Assembly: GCA_023421505.1 (NCBI GenBank)
Contig: JAEZTJ010000081.1
Coordinates: forward strand, 62,001 to 126,000
Source of the DNA: Bacillota bacterium
Lineage (GTDB): Bacteria; Bacillota; Clostridia; Lachnospirales; Lachnospiraceae
Length of the DNA: 64,000 bases
Direction: 5' to 3'
Part shown: piece after piece, positions 8,322-16,305 of the stretch
Layout of the letters: every line of letters starts with the position of its first letter
Numbering within the stretch: the first letter of the stretch is position 1
Translations under genes and position numbers: made by a program
Notes under the pieces: generated by a model
What the model saw: the letters and a program-made list of their open reading frames with translations, nothing else
Told to the model about the DNA's origin: nothing
The model's database searches: none

Positions 8322-9001
8322 TATCTCACCGCCTTATCAGTAATAATACTTCCATCCTCTATGGTTATAATGCGGTTTGCTTCCAGAGCGATTTTCTCGT
8401 CGTGCGTAATAAGAAGAATGGTTTGATTAAAATTACGATTGGAGAGCTTTAATAGTTCCACTATTTCTTTTGAATTTTTTTGATCCAGATTACCGGTTGG
8501 CTCATCGGCCAGAATGATAGCCGGGCGATAGAATAAGGACCTAGCTATTGCGGTTCTTTGCTGCTGACCGCCGGATAGCTGGCTGGGCAAAGCATTAAGC
8601 TTGTCTGTCAAACCTAAAATGCGAGTAATTTGTTCAAAATATTCTTCATCTGGTTTCCGTTTATCAAGAAGAATGGGGAGCATAATATTTCTTCTGACAT
8701 CCAGGGATGGAATTAAATTATAGAACTGATAAATAAGTCCGACCTTACGCCGACGGAAAAGGGCTGACTGTTCCGCATTTAATTTAGCTATGTCCGTGTC
8801 TTCAATCAATATCTTACCCTCATTTGGTTTGTCCACGCCACCGATTAAATGCAGTAAAGTTGATTTGCCGGAACCGGACGCTCCGACGATTGCAATGAAT
8901 TCACCCTTTTCTACAGTCAGATTAATCTTATTCAGAGCGTTAACCTTATTCGGTCCGGAACCATAAGTTTTAGAGACCGCTTCACATTTTAAAATATCCA
9001 T
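8321..9001 (-). CDS. ABC transporter ATP-binding protein, LolD/MacB class
   Basis: The ATPase partner of the downstream FtsX permease. Walker A is GASGSGKST, followed by a Q-loop (LIYQFYNL), signature LSGGQQQR, Walker B ILADEPTG and the H-loop ITHDE, all intact. I place the start at ATG 9001 because AGGAGGG lies just upstream and the protein then begins MDILKCEAVSKTYG, usual for the family; an earlier in-frame start at 9055 has no good ribosome site. The product energises transport on the cytoplasmic face. Last-but-one gene of the regulator-kinase-ATPase-permease operon read leftward. Confidence 0.93.
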   Translation of the reverse strand: MDILKCEAVSKTYGSGPNKVNALNKINLTVEKGEFIAIVGASGSGKSTLLHLIGGVDKPNEGKILIEDTDIAKLNAEQSALFRRRKVGLIYQFYNLIPSLDVRRNIMLPILLDKRKPDEEYFEQITRILGLTDKLNALPSQLSGGQQQRTAIARSLFYRPAIILADEPTGNLDQKNSKEIVELLKLSNRNFNQTILLITHDEKIALEANRIITIEDGSIITDKAVR

Positions 9002-9091
9002 GATATCCCTCCTAATTACTTGCTGGGCAGTTAATGCTGTTATCTGCCTAAGCATTTTTTCTTTTTTATACTAGCATAGGAAAGTGACATC

Positions 9092-10282
9092 TCAGTGACA
9101 GTAGAATCTAACGATAAAGCAAGCCCCTTCATTAGGGATATTCTTCGCACTAAGGATACCGTTTTGCTTCTCAATGATTGCTTTGGCAAGAGACAGACCG
9201 ATTCCGCATCCGTTAACTGAAGCATTTTCTCCTCGGTAAAAGCGTTCGAAAAGATGAGGCAGATCCTTCTCAGAAAAGCCACTTCCGCTATCCTTGATTG
9301 TTATCTCGAGATACAGAGGGTTTTGATGATAATCTAGGATAATACTTCCGCCTTCCGGTGTATGCTCGGTACAGTTTTTTAGGAGATTGGAAAAGGCCTC
9401 AATGCTCCATTCCATGTCACCGGTATAGGTTAGTTCGGGGTGATTAGGGAGAGTGACCTGTATCCTTTTTTTAAGGAGCATAACTTCAATGGTTTCTATA
9501 GATATCTGCAGCATCGTGTAGATATCAACTGAAGCTTCGGCAAGTCTCAGTGCTCCTGCATCAATACGGGAAAGAGTAAGGAGTGCTTCAATCAGCTGTT
9601 CCAAATGTGCGGATTGATTTTGTATACGCTGAGTGTATTCATGATTATTACCTGAGTCCAGTAATTGAGTCATTAATGATATAGAAGCCACCGGCGTTTT
9701 AATCTGGTGAGAGAGATCAGCAAGATTATCAGCCAGATTTTGCCGCTCCTTAACAGCTGTTTCTCTTGTCTGTCTAAGCTTTGTTACTGTTTTATATATC
9801 TCATCCTCTAATTGAGAGTAGTCGTCTTCTTTCCGCAGAGGCAGAACAGTACCATCGTCGTGGTCAAAGCTTTCTAAATAGGTGGTTAATTCTGATACAC
9901 GAAGACGATTAGCTTTTCTTATGAAAAGGTAAAGAATTAGCAAAAGCACGAATAAGATAGAGAAAAATACAATAATAGTCAGCAATGCATTATGAAGGTA
10001 GGTTTCTTCAAAGATCTCTTTCGTATATCCATATTCGGAAAGAACGGAAGGGGTAGAAACAGACTTAACTTTACCCGTATTAATACTATCCTTTATCATA
10101 CGTAATATATCCTGTTTGGCTTCGGGATAATGTTTTATGATATTATCAGTAACAGATGAAATCAGCTTATATTGACTAGAAGCATAGGTTTTAGCCATAA
10201 TAATACTTACTAATATGCTGGCAGACAAACTGCTGAGGAACAAAACAATAATTAATAAGCATTTATATTTCCCTTTTCTCAT
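9092..10282 (-). CDS. Sensor histidine kinase, two-TM
   Basis: Transmembrane segments at about residues 8-30 and 98-121 frame an outer loop of about 68 residues. Then come a HisKA domain with phospho-acceptor His192 in LSHQIKTP, and a HATPase with NLLKNCTEHTPEGG, DSGSGFS and GCGIGLSLAKAI. All catalytic boxes are present at 396 residues. It presumably senses an envelope signal and phosphorylates the regulator encoded just upstream, whose stop overlaps this start by 4 bases. The following genes encode an ABC exporter-like pair, so the kinase may watch the substrate or activity of that transporter. The outer loop is longer than in BceS-type kinases, which have almost none. Confidence 0.92.
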   Translation of the reverse strand: MRKGKYKCLLIIVLFLSSLSASILVSIIMAKTYASSQYKLISSVTDNIIKHYPEAKQDILRMIKDSINTGKVKSVSTPSVLSEYGYTKEIFEETYLHNALLTIIVFFSILFVLLLILYLFIRKANRLRVSELTTYLESFDHDDGTVLPLRKEDDYSQLEDEIYKTVTKLRQTRETAVKERQNLADNLADLSHQIKTPVASISLMTQLLDSGNNHEYTQRIQNQSAHLEQLIEALLTLSRIDAGALRLAEASVDIYTMLQISIETIEVMLLKKRIQVTLPNHPELTYTGDMEWSIEAFSNLLKNCTEHTPEGGSIILDYHQNPLYLEITIKDSGSGFSEKDLPHLFERFYRGENASVNGCGIGLSLAKAIIEKQNGILSAKNIPNEGACFIVRFYCH

Positions 10283-10953
10283 CCTTCATCCTCCATACGG
10301 TATCCCAAGCTACGGATTGTTTTTAAGCAGTTGGGATTATGAAGCTTTTCGCGGAGCCGCTTCATAGTAACAGTCAGCGTATTATCATTTACAAAATTAC
10401 CGTTGGTATCCCAGATGATTTCGAGAAGCCGATTTCTTGGAAGGGTATAATTTTTATTTTCCATTAATAGAAGCAAAAGCTGGTATTCCATCGCACTTAA
10501 GAATATTTCCTCCTGGTCATAAAATACTTTGATACGCTTTTTATGAAGTGCAATGGGACCGCATACCAGTACATTTCCTTCCACTCTTTCTGCTCTTCTT
10601 AAGATGGCACATATTCTTAAGTAGAGTACCTCTAATTCGAAGGGCTTTACGATATAATCGTCCGCACCGATATCAAAACCCTGTACCATATCCTTTGTGT
10701 CTCCTCGTATGGTTAAAAAAATGATAGGAAGTTCTTTCCATTTACTTCTGATCCATTTACATAGCGAGCCTCCGTTACCGTCCGGTAGATTCCAGTCTAT
10801 AATCATCAGGGAGGGTAGTTTTTTTTCTAAGCTACATTTTGCTTTTGCGACTGTTCCTACGGATTGAACAGCAAAGTTCTTTTTTTGCAGGTAGCTTTTT
10901 ATACCAAATGCAAGATTTTCTTCATCTTCGACTAAAAAAATAGTTTGCTCCAT
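10279..10953 (-). CDS. OmpR-family response regulator
   Basis: The receiver domain (1-120) has acidic residues at 9-11, phospho-acceptor Asp53 in MIIDWNLPDG, and the conserved Lys in ADDYIVKPF. A winged-helix DNA-binding domain follows (about 125-224), with the family's NTLTVTMKRLREKL recognition region. First gene of the leftward four-gene operon with kinase and ABC transporter; the kinase start overlaps its stop codon. It most likely controls this operon itself. The start at 10953 has a GAGGA site a few bases upstream. Confidence 0.93.
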   Translation of the reverse strand: MEQTIFLVEDEENLAFGIKSYLQKKNFAVQSVGTVAKAKCSLEKKLPSLMIIDWNLPDGNGGSLCKWIRSKWKELPIIFLTIRGDTKDMVQGFDIGADDYIVKPFELEVLYLRICAILRRAERVEGNVLVCGPIALHKKRIKVFYDQEEIFLSAMEYQLLLLLMENKNYTLPRNRLLEIIWDTNGNFVNDNTLTVTMKRLREKLHNPNCLKTIRSLGYRMEDEG

Positions 10954-10973
10954 ATTAAAAATCCTCTTCAGAT

Positions 10974-11001
10974 ATTATAGTTAAGAAAAACCTGGTACAA
11001 A
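10974..11001 (-). promoter_or_regulatory. Candidate promoter of the two-component/ABC operon
   Basis: On the minus strand TTTGTA and TATAAT are 16 bases apart, about 20 bases before the regulator's start codon. The -10 box is perfect and the -35 weak, as expected for a promoter needing an activator. Confidence 0.4.
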
Positions 11002-11329
11002 AAATGGTATGAGACTTCGTTGAGTAGGGTTTCATAGTGGAAATTTATGTATGATATATTATATTATAATAAAAATTCCAAATCTACAATTACTTATTTT
11101 AAAAGCATTCGCTATCAAGCGGCTGATAGAAATTGTAAAATTTTGTACTTCTATGCAGAAATTGTGTAAAAAATAAAAATAGCTATTGTCATTATTTGTA
11201 TAATAATATATAATATGAGAGAATAAAATATATATTTTAAGATTTTGAATAATATTCAAGAGTGAAGCCTTCAAAGCTGGACACACATCATAAATAGCTT
11301 AATCAATAACAGTATAGCAGGTGAATTGT
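11002..11329. other. AT-rich divergent intergenic region
   Basis: The gap between the divergent regulator gene and the small gene at 11330. It is extremely AT-rich (for example 11040-11100 and 11160-11240). I see no RNA gene, no convincing coding frame and no strong repeat. Confidence 0.4.
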
Positions 11330-11581
11330 ATGATTGATGTATTATTTGAGACAGAACAAATAATGGAACAAAAAAGAGATGAATTTCTGGGCGGAACCAG
11401 AGGCAGATTGAGGGAAGTTTTAGAACGTATCTGGAATGATAAGTTCAAATGGGGTAGAACTTTTACAAGCTGCAAAAAAGGTATGTATGATGATTTAAGG
11501 GATGAACTTGAGAAGTTGGGATTTTTTGTATTCCATGAGATGCATTATGGGGAGGTTATGTTTTGTATCTCTTGGAAGTAG
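11330..11581 (+). CDS. Small soluble protein, unknown function
   Basis: About 83 residues, starting MIDVLFETEQIMEQK at ATG 11330, preceded by AGGTG; an in-frame GTG at 11321 is an alternative. The sequence is charged with two Cys-free amphipathic halves and ends in an aromatic-rich segment (FFVFHEMHYGEVMFCISW). No membrane segment. It lies immediately before the c-di-GMP riboswitch, which suggests its transcript ends before or runs into that element. I do not recognise a family; codon use looks like a real gene. Confidence 0.45.
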   Translation: MIDVLFETEQIMEQKRDEFLGGTRGRLREVLERIWNDKFKWGRTFTSCKKGMYDDLRDELEKLGFFVFHEMHYGEVMFCISWK

Positions 11582-11611
11582 TTTTGTAATCATACATAAA
11601 GCTTTATCAAA

Positions 11612-11699
11612 TTGAAAAGGCAAACTCATCGAAAGGTGAGGACGCAAAGCCGTGAGTCTAAGGCATTATTTGCTAAGATAGTCAGGTTGCCAACTTTTT
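11612..11699 (+). ncRNA. Cyclic di-GMP-I (GEMM) riboswitch
   Basis: The core reads GGCAAACTCATCGAAAGGTG then AGGACGCAAAGCCGTGAGTC then a GCTAAGATAGTCAGGTTGCC end, matching the GEMM-I pattern: the conserved CAAA, GACGCAAAGCC and the tetraloop-like GAAA. GGCAA at 11619-11623 pairs with TTGCC as P1. It sits 90 bases upstream of an HD-GYP gene and 20 bases upstream of a terminator, so it should control that gene by transcription termination in response to c-di-GMP. Confidence 0.9.
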
Positions 11700-11718
11700 A
11701 ATCGATAAGATTATTTTA

Positions 11719-11754
11719 AAAAGTAGACAACCGATCAGTGTCTGCTTTTTTTAT
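11719..11754 (+). terminator. Riboswitch expression-platform terminator
   Basis: AAAGTAGACA, loop ACCGATCAG, TGTCTGCTT, followed by T7. An alternative hairpin ACTTTTTAA (11692-11700) with TTAAAAAGT (11716-11724) would use the foot of this stem and the 3' side of P1, so it can act as antiterminator. The sign of the switch needs folding to decide. Confidence 0.8.
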
Positions 11755-11789
11755 TTGTTCAAATTGTATTTTATAATATGGAGGGTAAA

Positions 11790-12815
11790 GTGAGAAAGGT
11801 AAGTATATCTAAATGCAAAGCTGGAGATATATTATGGGATGATGTTTTCAGTGATAATGGAATTATTTTAGTAGCTAAGAATACTGTAATAAATGATTAT
11901 ATTAAAACTAAACTGATGGAGTTCGGTATTTACGATATAAAAATATATGATGTCGAGGAAAGCTCCAGTAAATTAGCTGATTTTGCAAAAAAATATAAGG
12001 ATTGTCTCTTGTTGATTAAGGATTTATTAAGAGGTGTTGTATCGGGACAATTTGAAGAAGTAGAAAAGGTAGCATATTATATCTCGGATATGATTTATAA
12101 ACATATCTCAGAAAGCAATTTTATTACGCAGGGCCTGCAGAGAATTCGCCATAATGATGAATACACCTATACACATTGTATCAATACGGCATTCTACTCT
12201 ATGTTGATAGGACACTGGATTAATCTGCCCGAGAAGGATTTATATAATCTAATTATAGCAAGTCTGCTTCACGATATCGGTAAGACAAAAGTTCCGCCCG
12301 AAATTCTCAATAAGAAAGGAAGGCTTGATCCTGAGGAATTTGAGATTATGAAGCAGCATGCAGCACTTGGCTATGAGATTATCAAAGATTTACCGGAGTT
12401 TGATAATGAAGTTAAGAAGGCCATTTTACTGCATCATGAACGAGTTGACGGTTCAGGCTATCCATTTGGATTAAAAGGGGATGCCATTAGCTTATTTGCT
12501 AAAATAATATCTATATCGGATGTATATGATGCTATGACGCAGAACCGGATCTATAAGAAGAAGGTTTCTCCGTTTGAGTCCTTTAAGATGTTTCTTACAG
12601 AAGGTGTCAGCCAGTTTGACTATCGGATACTATATGAATTCTTAAGACATTTAGCTCCCCTCTATATCGGAACCAACGTGGAGCTGAGTACCGGAGAGAT
12701 AGGAGAGGTCGTTTACATACCGCCTCAGGATATCACTTATCCTATTTTATCAATTAATTCAAAATATGTGGATTTATCAAGGAATACAAGTGTAAAAGTA
12801 TTGCAGGTAGTTTAA
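11790..12815 (+). CDS. HD-GYP domain protein, likely c-di-GMP phosphodiesterase
   Basis: The C-terminal half is a canonical HD-GYP domain: LLHDIGKTKVP with His161-Asp162, HAALGYEI, and HHERVDGSGYP (215-225), so the metal-binding and GYP residues are present. Such enzymes hydrolyse c-di-GMP to pGpG or GMP. The first 100 residues form a DUF3391-like unknown input region. Residues after about 280 form a small C-terminal extension. I prefer GTG 11790, which has GGAGGG 5 bases upstream; an ATG at 11778 overlaps that ribosome site. The c-di-GMP-I riboswitch and terminator directly upstream make a feedback loop on c-di-GMP level very likely. Confidence 0.9.
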   Translation: MRKVSISKCKAGDILWDDVFSDNGIILVAKNTVINDYIKTKLMEFGIYDIKIYDVEESSSKLADFAKKYKDCLLLIKDLLRGVVSGQFEEVEKVAYYISDMIYKHISESNFITQGLQRIRHNDEYTYTHCINTAFYSMLIGHWINLPEKDLYNLIIASLLHDIGKTKVPPEILNKKGRLDPEEFEIMKQHAALGYEIIKDLPEFDNEVKKAILLHHERVDGSGYPFGLKGDAISLFAKIISISDVYDAMTQNRIYKKKVSPFESFKMFLTEGVSQFDYRILYEFLRHLAPLYIGTNVELSTGEIGEVVYIPPQDITYPILSINSKYVDLSRNTSVKVLQVV

Positions 12816-12888
12816 TCTTAATTTATTTCAGAATTATAATCAATTTTGCTAAGTTTACTACGAATATTCGTTTTTATACTCAATTTTA

Positions 12889-12953
12889 TAATACGCCAAC
12901 AGCCACTCTGCAAAGAGTGGCTGTTGGCGTATTAGTGTGCCCGGTGGGCACAC
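12889..12953. terminator. Two adjacent perfect hairpins after the HD-GYP gene
   Basis: First hairpin: 21-bp perfect stem (12889-12909 with 12914-12934), loop GCAA. It is followed without gap by GTGTGCCC-GGT-GGGCACAC (12935-12953). No T run follows the second. Position suggests a terminator or RNA-end stabiliser. Upstream, ACGAATATTCGT and T5 at 12861-12877 could be a smaller terminator. Confidence 0.6.
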
Positions 12954-12967
12954 GTTCTATTCATCAA

Positions 12968-12981
12968 GTAAAGCGTTTACC
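12968..12981. promoter_or_regulatory. LacI-type operator, distal site of the CBM26 gene
   Basis: GTAAAGCGTTTACC, a near-perfect palindrome. It shares the pattern GTAAANCGNTTACC with sites at 13046 and 20095, and is 78 bases upstream of the second site. Probable target of the LacI-family protein encoded at 18914. Confidence 0.65.
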
Positions 12982-13045
12982 TAATAATATATTTCATCAA
13001 TAAAAAAATATGCAGGAAATACTGATAAATACGATGTATATATTA

Positions 13046-13059
13046 GTAAACCGATTACC
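13046..13059. promoter_or_regulatory. LacI-type operator, proximal site of the CBM26 gene
   Basis: GTAAACCGATTACC followed by TAA. It ends 10 bases before the -35 box at 13070, the same arrangement as at the amylase promoter. Confidence 0.65.
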
Positions 13060-13069
13060 TAATTTGTGG

Positions 13070-13098
13070 TTGATTTTTCCGTTTCGGAGTGCTAGTAT
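13070..13098 (+). promoter_or_regulatory. Promoter of the CBM26 gene
   Basis: TTGATT, 17 bases, TAGTAT. It is about 125 bases upstream of the start codon, just downstream of the second operator. Confidence 0.55.
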
Positions 13099-13223
13099 AG
13101 CAATATAGTTAGATGGAAATAAATTCCATATTCCTTTGAAGGAATGGAAAATATTTCTTATCTGCACAATAATTTATTCCCTGTTGATAAGACTTATACG
13201 AAAATTTGAAAGGAGACAGAAGG

Positions 13224-13775
13224 ATGAAGAAAATGAAAAAAATTGGGGTTTTATTACTTACACTAATTCTAAGCTTTGTGATGTCGGTTCCTGCATTTGC
13301 TGCCGAGAACTTTACAGTGCATGCAAAAACACCCAGTGACTGGGCTGAGCCAGGCTTATGGGCTTGGTCGGCACCAGATGGAACGAATGTATTTGATGCA
13401 TGGCCCGGAGAAAAATTAACAAAGGATGAAGCAAATGAAGGCTGGTATTATTATGATATTCCCGATTGGGTTAACTCAATCATTATTAATGAAGGTGTTG
13501 ATAAAGGCGATCAGACAGCAGATGTTTCCGTTGAGGCAAAAGAGCTTTGGATTACAGTCGCAGACGATTTCACTGCAACAGTAGCATATGAAGCACCGGA
13601 AGGCTTTGTAAGCGCAGAAGCAGCAGTAACAGAAGCAGCGCCTGCTGATGCTGCACAAGCAACCTCAGAGAGTGCACCAAAGACAGGTGAATTAGCATTC
13701 TCTGTATTATGGGCTGCATTAGCTGTATTATCAGGAATCAGCTTTATTACTGTAAAACGTAAGAGAATCGCATAG
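13224..13775 (+). CDS. Secreted, wall-anchored CBM26 starch-binding protein
   Basis: ATG 13224 follows AAAGGAG. A signal peptide ends at VPAFAA (about residue 24). Residues 27-115 resemble a family 26 carbohydrate-binding module: KTPSDWAEPGLWAWSAP, DAWPGEKLT, WYYYDIP and a GDQTADV loop, with Trp and Tyr residues as expected for starch contacts. An Ala/Glu-rich linker follows, and then APKTGE, a hydrophobic stretch and KRKR, the layout of a sortase sorting signal with Ala in place of the usual Leu. It has no catalytic domain, so it probably holds starch or maltodextrin at the cell surface for the importer and amylase of the same locus. Two operators lie upstream. Confidence 0.8.
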   Translation: MKKMKKIGVLLLTLILSFVMSVPAFAAENFTVHAKTPSDWAEPGLWAWSAPDGTNVFDAWPGEKLTKDEANEGWYYYDIPDWVNSIIINEGVDKGDQTADVSVEAKELWITVADDFTATVAYEAPEGFVSAEAAVTEAAPADAAQATSESAPKTGELAFSVLWAALAVLSGISFITVKRKRIA

Positions 13776-13874
13776 TTAATATAAAAGCTACAAGGTTAGT
13801 CATACATAGTAATCAGGATAATATAATGCTATCTTGGTTTGATAGATAGACAGTGCCTTATACTAGCATAACTA

Positions 13875-13897
13875 CCTGCCCTTTGAATTAGTTTGTG
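13875..13897 (+). repeat. Dispersed intergenic repeat, copy 2
   Basis: CTGCCCTTTGAATTAGTTTG TG, the same core as at 5829 and 30764, preceded by CATAACTAC. It lies between the CBM26 gene and its terminator. Confidence 0.6.
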
Positions 13898-13928
13898 CCT
13901 GCTCTTAAAATTGTGCTGACAAGTAGAA

Positions 13929-13966
13929 GAAAATGAGGAACGGACTTAAGCGTTCCTCATTTTCGT
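13929..13966 (+). terminator. Intrinsic terminator after the CBM26 gene
   Basis: GAAAATGAGGAACG, loop GACTTAAG, CGTTCCTCATTTTC: a perfect 14-bp stem with T's in the right arm. It separates the CBM26 gene from the importer operon. Confidence 0.85.
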
Positions 13967-14047
13967 AATGAGATTTTAATGAAAATTAGTAAGGCATACA
14001 GACTGTTATAAATCATAACTGATTGAGCCGGAGGAATGGAGAAATAT

Positions 14048-15391
14048 ATGAAAAAAAGAATGGTTTTGTATTTCGCTTCTATTATCGTTATGTGTTTGTT
14101 TATCGGGTGTTCCGGCAAACAAAAGGATAACGAAGAAAGCAGTGTATCCACAAAGGATAATCAGGTGACAGTAGCAGGCGATAATGAGAAGGAGGAGCAA
14201 AGTGCTGATACTTCCCATAAGGAGAAAGGGCAAGAGGAGGCTTTTAATAAAGAGAATACGAAAAAAGAGCCGGTACAGATAACAATATGGCATGATAAGG
14301 AAGAGGCAGTTGCAGATGTATTACAGAAGGAGCTTGATAAACTGGCTCCGGATATTGTGGTTACACTGGTTAAAAAGGAAGGCCTAACAGAGGCTCTTAA
14401 ACTAGTCGGTAATGATAAAAAATCCGCACCGGATATGTATTTCTTTGCTCACGATAAAATCGGGGTTTATGCAGAAATGGGCATTTTGGCGCCAATTACG
14501 GATTTTATAGCAAAGGATGTTTTTAAAGATTATATGGAGGTTAGTGTCTCAGCTGCTACCTATAAAGGGAATATCTACCAGCTTCCGATCTACTTTGAAA
14601 CCTTATTATTTATGTATAATAAGAAGTATCTGGATAAAGCTATAGTTCCGCAAACAACTGAGGGATTATATCAGTATATGAAGGATAATACGGATGGGGA
14701 GCGGTATGGCTTTGTAGAACAGCATAGTACGGCATACTATAGTGTTCCCTGGCTTCACGGCTTTGGTGGTTATATTATAAGTGCTGCAGGAGAGCTTGGA
14801 CTTAAACTTCCTGAGACGATTCATGCATTAGAGTATCATAAAAAGTTTATTGAGTTCATGCCGGGGGAGAGTGATTACAATACGGTAAATATACTATTTC
14901 TTGAGGGTATGGCAAATTCTATTATTGGTGGACCCTGGCTGGTTCCAAGCGCGAGACAGAGGGGAATTGATCTCGGATTTGCTAAAATGCCAGTTGTAGA
15001 TGAGACAGGATTACCACTTGCGCCCTATTCCGGTACACAGGGGCTTCATGTTCTGAAAATAGCGGCAGAGACGAAAAAGGCTGCGATTACAAAAATCTTA
15101 ACACAGCTTACAGGTACGGATATCGGTATCGCGATGGCAAGTGCCAGCGGTTGTGCACCGGCTAACACTTTATGCTACGAGGATGAGACAGTGAAGCAGG
15201 ATGAAATGGTTATGATGATGAAGGAGACTGCCAAAACCGCAATCCCTATGCCAAATATTCCTGAGATGGATGTAATGTGGACCGTCACTGGTAATATGCT
15301 TTCCGCCATCAATATGAGTGACGGTGATCCGGCAAAGGAAGCACAAACTGCAGAGAAGGAAGCAGAGGAGTTGATTGCTGCAATGCAATAA
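14048..15391 (+). CDS. malE: Maltose/maltodextrin ABC transporter substrate-binding lipoprotein
   Basis: The lipoprotein signal has LFIGC with Cys21 when started at ATG 14048, which has GGAG at a good distance; ATG 14036 lies inside the ribosome site. A Ser/Glu/Lys-rich linker (to about residue 75) is followed by an extracellular solute-binding domain of family 1 with VQITIWHDKEE, the GGPW motif and TQGLHVLKIAA. It captures the sugar outside the cell and delivers it to the two permeases that follow. Neighbouring cyclomaltodextrinase, amylase and starch-binding genes point to maltodextrins or cyclodextrins as ligands. No ATPase is encoded here, so a shared MsmX-type ATPase elsewhere is expected. 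Confidence 0.85.
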   Translation: MKKRMVLYFASIIVMCLFIGCSGKQKDNEESSVSTKDNQVTVAGDNEKEEQSADTSHKEKGQEEAFNKENTKKEPVQITIWHDKEEAVADVLQKELDKLAPDIVVTLVKKEGLTEALKLVGNDKKSAPDMYFFAHDKIGVYAEMGILAPITDFIAKDVFKDYMEVSVSAATYKGNIYQLPIYFETLLFMYNKKYLDKAIVPQTTEGLYQYMKDNTDGERYGFVEQHSTAYYSVPWLHGFGGYIISAAGELGLKLPETIHALEYHKKFIEFMPGESDYNTVNILFLEGMANSIIGGPWLVPSARQRGIDLGFAKMPVVDETGLPLAPYSGTQGLHVLKIAAETKKAAITKILTQLTGTDIGIAMASASGCAPANTLCYEDETVKQDEMVMMMKETAKTAIPMPNIPEMDVMWTVTGNMLSAINMSDGDPAKEAQTAEKEAEELIAAMQ

Positions 15392-15417
15392 GTATATCAG
15401 AAAGGTACAGGTGAGAA

Positions 15418-16305
15418 ATGAATAGGAGAAAAGTAAATGCAAAGCCGTATTTGTATTCAATGCCGTCACTCATCATCATAATTGTTGTCGTTGTATTTCC
15501 TATTGTATATACCGGTTATATTTCACTGACCAATATGAATGTGTATCATTGGTTTGACTATTCCTTTAAGGGACTGATTAATTATAAGAAAGCCTTATCG
15601 GTAGCAGATTCGGGATTTATAAAATCACTAGTAATAACGGTCATATGGACCTTTCTTAATCTAATTCTGCAGCTTATCATAGCCTTTACACTGGCAATGC
15701 TTTTGAATACAAAGAACCTAAAGCCTAGAAATCTTTATAAGACAATTTTAATGTTTCCCTGGGCGATGCCGGGATATGTATCCATCCTTCTATGGAAAAC
15801 TGGAATGTTTAATTCTAAATTTGGCCTTCTAAATCAATGGCTTGATAAACTGAATATAGCTCCGGTAAAATGGCTAAATAATGATATATCCGCATTTTTA
15901 TCCTGTACGGCTGTCAATCTGTGGCTTGCGCTTCCCTTTATGATTATGATTATTGACGGTGCGCTTCAAAGTGTGGATAAAGCATATTATGAGAGTGCGG
16001 AGCTAGATGGTGCCGGTTGGTTTGCAAAGGCTTACCATATCACGATTCCTTCTATCCATCGGATCATAGCACCTGCAGTTATCATTACGTTTTTTACTAC
16101 CTTTAAGCAATTTGATATTATTTACCTTCTGACTCAGCAATCTGGTGCAAAGACTGGAGCGGATATCCATACAGTGCTGACTTATGCTCATGAGAATGCA
16201 TTTATAACCAATAATTATGGTTACAGCTCCGCTATTTCGGTATTGATTTTTGGCATCTTGATTATATTTACACTGTTTACCAGAAAGGAGCTGAAGGGAG
16301 AATGA
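15418..16305 (+). CDS. malF: Maltodextrin ABC transporter permease, MalF type
   Basis: 295 residues with about six transmembrane segments and the EAA loop YYESAELDGAGWFAKAYHIT that contacts the ATPase. It forms the import channel with the next gene product. It starts 26 bases after the binding protein gene and overlaps the next gene by 4 bases. It lacks the long periplasmic insertion of enterobacterial MalF, usual for Gram-positive members. Confidence 0.9.
   Translation: MNRRKVNAKPYLYSMPSLIIIIVVVVFPIVYTGYISLTNMNVYHWFDYSFKGLINYKKALSVADSGFIKSLVITVIWTFLNLILQLIIAFTLAMLLNTKNLKPRNLYKTILMFPWAMPGYVSILLWKTGMFNSKFGLLNQWLDKLNIAPVKWLNNDISAFLSCTAVNLWLALPFMIMIIDGALQSVDKAYYESAELDGAGWFAKAYHITIPSIHRIIAPAVIITFFTTFKQFDIIYLLTQQSGAKTGADIHTVLTYAHENAFITNNYGYSSAISVLIFGILIIFTLFTRKELKGE

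Noticed and set aside
11059..11286. Minus-strand 75-codon frame in the AT-rich gap
   Set aside because: Composition is that of random AT-rich DNA (Ile, Asn, Tyr runs) with no ribosome site.
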